A DNA stretch of 64,000 nucleotides from NCBI GenBank assembly GCA_037157565.1, contig JAZHRO010000012.1, positions 55,047,501 to 55,111,500 on the forward strand. The letters run 5' to 3'. Made by a program: the position numbers and the translations under genes. Below, piece by piece: positions 58,871 to 64,000 of the stretch; position 1 is the stretch's first letter; every line of letters begins with the position of its first letter. The stretch is from Thalassia testudinum (Eukaryota; Streptophyta; Magnoliopsida; Alismatales; Hydrocharitaceae). The notes under the pieces were generated by a model that was not told the origin of the DNA, did no database searches, and saw only the letters and a program-made list of their open reading frames with translations.

Positions 58871-60720
58871 CCCTTAGTAGGTTAGGTTTATATTTTGTCT
58901 TATGCCATATTTTGTACTAGATCACAAGTCGTGGTCCATCTTTTTGCTGTAGTGGCAAGTCTTGGTCTAGTCCCCTTACTTCTCTTTTTATAGCCTCAAG
59001 GGAGTTGCGAGACTATTTGTCTTTGTTGTACATCCTCTGCATGGGAATAGAGATTTAAGACTATCACGCAAGTTGAGTCAAGTAGTTGACTCAATGAGAT
59101 GGAGAGATAGAAGTGTTTCTTTTCTCACCATCATGGATAAGGTGTATCCTTTAACCCAAGATAGATATGTGTCTCGATGTTTGATATGCACATTTGGTAG
59201 ATCGATAGTAAATGCACCTAGCTTGGTGTTGAGACTGAAAAGCTAGTGTGTATATAAGAATACAGGAGACATATAATCTCTTGAAGGAATCACATAGATT
59301 TTCTATTGTAATTGTCGCAGTAGATCGAGAGATTCGAGCTTGGTTCGCTTATATAAAGATGCAAAAAATTTATGCATGGTCATACGAGTCTTCATTAAAC
59401 TCATAAATGAAAGAGAAGAGGGCAATCTTTTGGAAAATAGGTCAATTTTCATTTTCGTCCCAATGATACAAGGACAACATAAAAATTATGTAACCCATGA
59501 TAGGATGAACAGTGAATTTGAGATTTAATCCTAGAGATTACATTTGTCTTTTGGTGTAAAGGATTCACAAGTATTGAGAATACCTGAGGGAAGTGTGGTG
59601 CCATAAATCTTGATTATGAAATCCTTCATTATTTGCATGATGAATCTAATAATGATTTTGATAGGTTCCTAATTGAACAAAAATAAAATACTATTCAAGG
59701 TGTTAAAATGGTATTTGATTTAGCATTTAAATGGACCAAATGTGATTTGGTAATGATCCAAGAGGTTGGATGCAATTAAAATGCTTTTGGGTACGTAAAC
59801 CCAAATCTCCAAATTAAATGGCAGGCAAGTGTTGTAAAATTCAATTAGGATTAATCCCTAGTCATTGGATTGGATTCCATGGCTACCATCATATTAGAAA
59901 TAATGGATTTCCTATAAATATCTCCCAAAGGCATAAGAGGAACCCTAATCAATCCCTATTTTGTGTGCTAATCTCCTCCATCAACATGAAGAGAGAGAAG
60001 AGAAGGAGAACCATTGGCTTCGCTTCTTCTTCTTCTTGACTTCCAGATGTTCAAGTGCTTGAAGAGAGGTTTCCAAGCTTTTGGAGGATAACCAAAAACT
60101 CTCTTGGGCGACTATTCCCACCTTTATTGGACGTAAGGCACTTGGTCAGAAGTCCGGAAGGACTTTGGGATGTCCAATATTGGTTAGCTTTGTGGATTTT
60201 GATCTGCAGGGTTGATATTTGCGAAATTCAAGGCAATCGTCACCTTAGGAAATGTGAAGGGGTTTGCAAGGCATGAAGAGTTTGTGTTGCACATGGCGGG
60301 ATTGAGTATTCTTGGCACGAAGGGATTTATGCACCTGTCGAGAAGAGGGGAGTCCCACAAGGTTGAAACTTGTTTAAGTTGTTACAACACTTGAGAAGAA
60401 GGGATTTTACTTATTCGAAGAAATTTTCAAACAATCCATTTTCATACTCCCATGATGGCATTGTGGATTGGGGATCATATCATTCGATTCCTGCCTGTCC
60501 CAACATTTACTTGTTAGACATTTTGTAATAGGTCACTAGTTGTGGTTGAATTTTAGTTTTCGCTACTTTTTTTTCTTTTTTTATCTTATTTTTTCAATTG
60601 TTACACTTAGATATAACAATTATAACCTCATGATCGGGACCAACATTACATCGACAGGCTCGGTGTATGATGACCACACGGCTGCAGCACCTGAAGGTGT
60701 TGATAGGGTGATAAATCACT
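58871..60720. other. No supported gene; possible degraded LTR
   Basis: I find no convincing coding sequence. Around 59600-60540 the composition resembles a Copia-type LTR (TATA-like CCTATAAATATC near 59912, then 'aaccctaatcaatccc' and a CTTCTT tract), but I could not define paired ends or a TSD. Confidence 0.3.
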
Positions 60721-60726
60721 AAACTT

Positions 60727-60977
60727 TTTATCAACAAAAAACTACTTAATCGAGGACAGGAACCTACAACTTGCCACAGGCAGCAAGTCAATTGACCACA
60801 TGGGAGATCGGACCTCCAATCCAAAGAGGGAGCTGAGCTCGACCACTAAGGGAGAGGATGGGAGGTGGAGTAATTTTTACCACAAAAAGAGGAGATGGAG
60901 ACTTAAACACACACCCCTCAAGAGAGAAGCACTTATGGAGAGGGGAGGCACCAACTGTGCTACTCCTCGACCCCTAG
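60727..60977 (-). mobile_element. tRNA-derived SINE
   Basis: On the minus strand the element starts AGGGGTCGAGGAG and has an A box (TAGCACAGTTGG, 60962-60951). About 43 nt further on is a B-box-like GTTTAAGTCTCC (60908-60897). It ends in a T-rich tract (GTAGTTTTTTGTTGATAAAA). This layout (Pol III boxes, about 250 nt, simple 3' end) is that of plant tRNA-related SINEs. Target-site duplications are not clear. Confidence 0.6.
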
Positions 60978-61335
60978 TTTTTGCCACTCGAATGAATGGT
61001 TTTGGTCCCTCTAATATTTTTGTAAATAGATTTTGTCTCATCTCCATTTTTTTTGTTATCGTAATTGATTAATATTAACTTAAATGTTGGAGAATTAAGC
61101 CATCTCATTGGAGAAATATTTAAAGTAGTGTCGAAGGTATGCCATTCCTCTATAATAGAGGTGTATTACAGCTCGATGAAAACCTCCCAACATCAAAATC
61201 GCCAAAAGGCATCTTTTCGCTATATATCACAGGTATATTAATTCAAGGATGTTTGAAATTCATTGGTATTTTTAGCCACAACCAACATTAACTTTCACTT
61301 ATTTATACATATATATGCAAACTACTCCAAGTTCA
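60978..61335. other. No feature recognised
   Basis: AT-rich sequence with short T- and A-runs. I see nothing I can support here. Confidence 0.4.
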
Positions 61336-61371
61336 TAGCTTCAGCTTCCCATGATCGTGGAACGGTCTTAC
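61336..61371 (-). other. Second terminal-exon-like copy of the nsLTP gene
   Basis: On the minus strand TTTTCAG at 61378-61372 is followed by GTAAGACCGTTCCA, matching exon 2 of the nsLTP gene (GTTACACCGTTCCA) at 12 of 14 bases. In the same phase it would encode SKTVPRSWEAEAMNLE and a stop at about 61324. It lacks the closing Cys of exon 2. It could be an alternative last exon or a dead duplicate. Confidence 0.45.
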
Positions 61372-61920
61372 CTGAAAAGCATAAGAAACGAAGAACAAAT
61401 TGGATATCACTGAAGCAACATGAAACCTAGAGGCAAGAATTGACCAAACAAAATTAGATGGCCTATTTAGGATATAGTTAGTCTAATTAAAATATTATAC
61501 TTCCACATTTGGTTCCAGAGGCCACTTTAACATCACAGGCAACATGACTTGTATTACATGATGTTGTCAACAAAATTGTCAAGGAAAGCTTTTTAAATTG
61601 AGTGCCCTCTCCTTTTTTGAAACCGTTGAACATGATAGCTTTCTCCATTTTTTTTATGAAAATCACAATTGCAATTGATGTGGGACAACATCTTAAAAAC
61701 AAGAACTTGGAATACTAAAGTCATCTTCAATATCACCATAGGCAAATAAGGTGATTTTAATGCTCACTATCCGATAGTGATCTACTTGTCCTTGACTAGT
61801 GCTTAAATGACTCTTTTTTTTTTTTAAGCAAAGTGCTCATAAGCTCATATATATATATTATTCCATTCCATACTAGATTGAAACATTCGAACGTACCCTT
61901 CTTGTCGCCTCTCTTGATTT

Positions 61921-63290
61921 CTAGCACGTTGCTGGAACGGTGTAACCTGCAAACATTATTGGGCAAAGAACACATGCATCATAATCTGCACCTGTAGAGT
62001 GGTACAAAATCGAGAATTTCTTTGGCTTCTGTAGCTTTCGGAATTTCATAGCCTCCAATCGATAATTGATAACACATTATCGATCGACATGATATTCTAT
62101 GTGCATTACAATTAATTGCGTTTCGTCAAATTTCATGATATAATAAATGTTTTTTCTTATTTCTATTATATTTTATTTATCTAATTCTGAAACCATATTG
62201 GAGCTTTATCTCAGATTAACAGGTATTACTTCCCGGGCCAAATACATTACCAACAAACTAGTCGCCATGATTTGAATCTTAATGAGATAAACATATAAGT
62301 GCATCTATCATTTCTTCTGCAGCTTCTCTTTTTAAACAAGATTGCAACCTTTCCCTCGACTGACATAGTCCCAATCCAAAAACAAAAATACAGTTGTTAA
62401 CTCAGGATATTTTTTTATTCCCAGACATATACAAAATATCTTATTCCCAGTCGATCTCCACAGATACTTGCAAAACACTGTGACCTCACTTTCCAGAGGT
62501 TTAAAATTCAAGATAAGATAAAGTTTGAGAAATTTTAAAGATGAATAAGTAAAGGAGTACAGGAAGAGTTAATGAGCGTTGATGTAATAATCAATTCATA
62601 TGCTGTTATTAATTTTTAATTTTTATTCATATTAAGAATAGGTTAATGAAAGTTAAATATGATGAATGCGACAGAATTAATAAAAATATATATAATTGGT
62701 GAATGATAGATATAATAAATAATGATCGACACGCCGAGGCGAAATAAAATTTTTACGATACGATTATGATTGGCTCTTACGATAAAACCTCCATTTAAAA
62801 TTATGTCAAACGAAGCCTACGCGTTGAAGGAGGATTTGTGCACGTGGAAAAGTGCGAGAAGCGAAGGAAAGGGACTTTCATCTAAAACTATCGTCGGAGA
62901 CGAGAGGCACACCGTGAGAAAGGTTCTTTTATATATATATATATTGGAAAAGGGTAGTTGCGTACTTCCACAGATGGTGCTGGGTGAGATAGGGTTCCCG
63001 CACTCTTGGGCGATGTGGCACAGCTTGTACATGGCGATGGCCACCGGAGGGGTCGTACCGAAGAACTGGCAGGCACAGTTGATGGCCGTACTTTTCACCA
63101 CATCGCAGCAGGAAGCAGACGGCGCCAACAGGATCGGCCCGGGCAACAAGTACGTCAAGCATTGCGAGATGAGCGACTCCACATCCGCCAAGCAGTTGCA
63201 CTCTACTTCTACTTCTGATTTCGCAGCGCCGCCGAGGAGCAGTACGGCCGCTAACAGGGAAAGAGCGAAGGTGCAACCTTTGGAAGCCAT
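61921..63290 (-). CDS. Secreted nsLTP-like protein (8-cysteine motif), two exons
   Basis: Non-specific lipid-transfer-like proteins are secreted carriers of lipids used in cuticle formation and defence. Exon 1 runs from ATG 63290 to 62966 (108 codons plus one base, donor GTACGC). Exon 2 runs from 61946 (acceptor TTTGCAG) to a TAG at 61921 and adds SYTVPATC, giving 116 residues. The exon phase fits exactly. Residues 1-24 are a signal peptide (ALSLLAAVLLLGGAA). The mature part has the 8-Cys pattern C33-X10-C44-X16-CC-X9-CXC-X22-C97-X9-C107, plus extra Cys at 31, 91 and 116. Reading through the donor instead gives a Cys-poor tail from AT-repeat intron sequence, which is less likely. The ligand and tissue cannot be told. 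Confidence 0.78.
61947..62965 (-). other. Intron of the nsLTP-like gene
   Basis: About 1.0 kb, AT-rich, bounded by GT (62965-62964) and AG (61948-61947). It begins with a TA-repeat (about 62930-62943). No gene is seen inside. Confidence 0.65.
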
Positions 63291-63404
63291 GGAATTAATA
63301 GCTCTGATTTATATAAATATCTATTTTATCGGCTCAAGCGCAACTATAATGGATTACTTGGTGTTGTGTAAGGGGATGGATGGATGGATGGAGGCGAGGA
63401 GGGA

Positions 63405-63414
63405 CCTTAAATAG
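63405..63414 (-). promoter_or_regulatory. Probable TATA box of the nsLTP-like gene
   Basis: CTATTTAAGG on the minus strand, 115 bp upstream of the ATG. It would give a 5' UTR of roughly 85-90 nt containing a CCAT microsatellite. TATATAAAT at about 63317-63309 is closer but leaves almost no leader. Confidence 0.55.
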
Positions 63415-63557
63415 CGAGAGGAGAGGAAGAGGGGTTGCGAGCTCTCACGTCGAGGGCGTGGGGAATTGGGAAGGTGGCGTGCCGTGACGCCTCCGCCAAG
63501 GGCAGGATGTTGTGCGGGAAGTGTGAAGGCCCCCTCACGGGTAGCGCGTAATTAGTT

Positions 63558-63566
63558 ACACGTGTC
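63558..63566. promoter_or_regulatory. G-box/ABRE-like motif
   Basis: ACACGTGTC with the palindromic core CACGTG, about 270 bp upstream of the nsLTP start codon. Such motifs bind bZIP/bHLH factors and often confer abscisic-acid or stress response. A single site is only suggestive. Confidence 0.4.
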
Positions 63567-64000
63567 ATTATGGTTAGTTTATGGATGGGATTAATCTTTT
63601 TTTGGTTGTACGAGGGATTCCTGATCCATCCACCAAGGCTTCCCTTTGAGTAATGCTGGCAGATTAATCGATTTATCTTTTGTTAACACATTAGTTGGTG
63701 TCCACAAAGAGTTTGATGAAATTCCTTTGCTTGATACAGGTGATACCTCACTTTACCTCTCTCCCCGCCCCCTTCTTCTAGCATTCCTTCCCTTTCCATG
63801 CTTCTTCTATAGCCTTCTCTAGGTTGGAATTAATGGCTTTTCTTCATTCTTTTTGGACTATCAAAAGAGGAAAGTTAGACATGAAGTAACTCATTTTCTA
63901 GGTTAATCTTTCTCCATAAAATTTACACTTTGTGTTTCTTATATAGTGTATTCTTACATCTTTCAACAAAATATCTTCTGGATACAACTCCTCCATTTGT
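63567..64000. other. Upstream region, no gene recognised
   Basis: AT-rich sequence upstream of the nsLTP-like gene. No open frame with recognisable content and no repeat boundary are visible. Confidence 0.4.

Noticed and set aside
62770..63414. 214-codon plus-strand frame
   Set aside because: Antisense to the nsLTP-like gene, whose signal peptide, cysteine pattern and splice phase are clear.

Overview
This is a repeat-rich flowering-plant nuclear genome window. Almost all of it is LTR-retrotransposon sequence of plant-specific lineages (Athila-type and Tekay/Del-type Ty3/gypsy, plus a Copia-like solo LTR). The clearest ordinary host gene is an nsLTP-type gene near the right end. Retroelement primer sites match plant tRNA-Asp and initiator tRNA-Met. 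The species cannot be told from the sequence; a large, repeat-dense genome is implied.

Layout. (1) 1-4608: 3' part of a plus-strand, apparently non-autonomous Athila-related element (element 1), with a broken acidic ORF, a structured non-coding 3' domain and the 3' LTR 3160-4608. (2) 4609-7291 and 58451-about 58870: the C-terminal part of a LINE (zf-RVT and RNase H-like regions), split by a solo LTR (4800-6537, TSD CCATG) and by element A. (3) 7292-58450: element A, a minus-strand Athila element whose two LTRs (7292-9020, 56732-58450) are flanked by TSD AGCGG. It holds a nest: solo LTR D (10386-13048) in its 3' domain, and element C (15257-52000, Tekay/Del chromovirus, minus strand) in its reverse transcriptase. 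C in turn holds B (15270-26670, Athila, TSD CCCGG) and F (27774-37670, non-autonomous, TSD ACGTC) in its 3' LTR, and E (about 43907-48977, solo-LTR-like) in its gag. With insertions removed, A is about 11.7 kb and C about 10.4 kb, normal for their lineages. (4) 58870-62960: sparse sequence with a degraded LTR-like stretch and a minus-strand tRNA-derived SINE. (5) 61921-63290: a two-exon gene for a secreted nsLTP-like protein (minus strand), with a TATA box and a G-box upstream and a second terminal-exon-like copy downstream.

How it fits together. The autonomous elements (A, B, C) are all broken by stops, frameshifts, insertions or lost catalytic residues. F is young: its 2.7-kb LTRs differ at about six positions. 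It has no gag-pol but carries one intact 620-codon ORF that I do not recognise. The most interesting structure is non-coding. Four elements with unrelated LTRs (1, A, B, F) share a 3' module made of a TGAGGACATT box with a G-run, a 1.2-1.5 kb non-coding domain, and then a stem-loop directly before the true polypurine tract. The stem shows compensatory changes between elements. In elements 1 and A the domain also contains two copies of a roughly 57-nt unit that folds as a three-way junction in all four copies, partly through wobble pairs.
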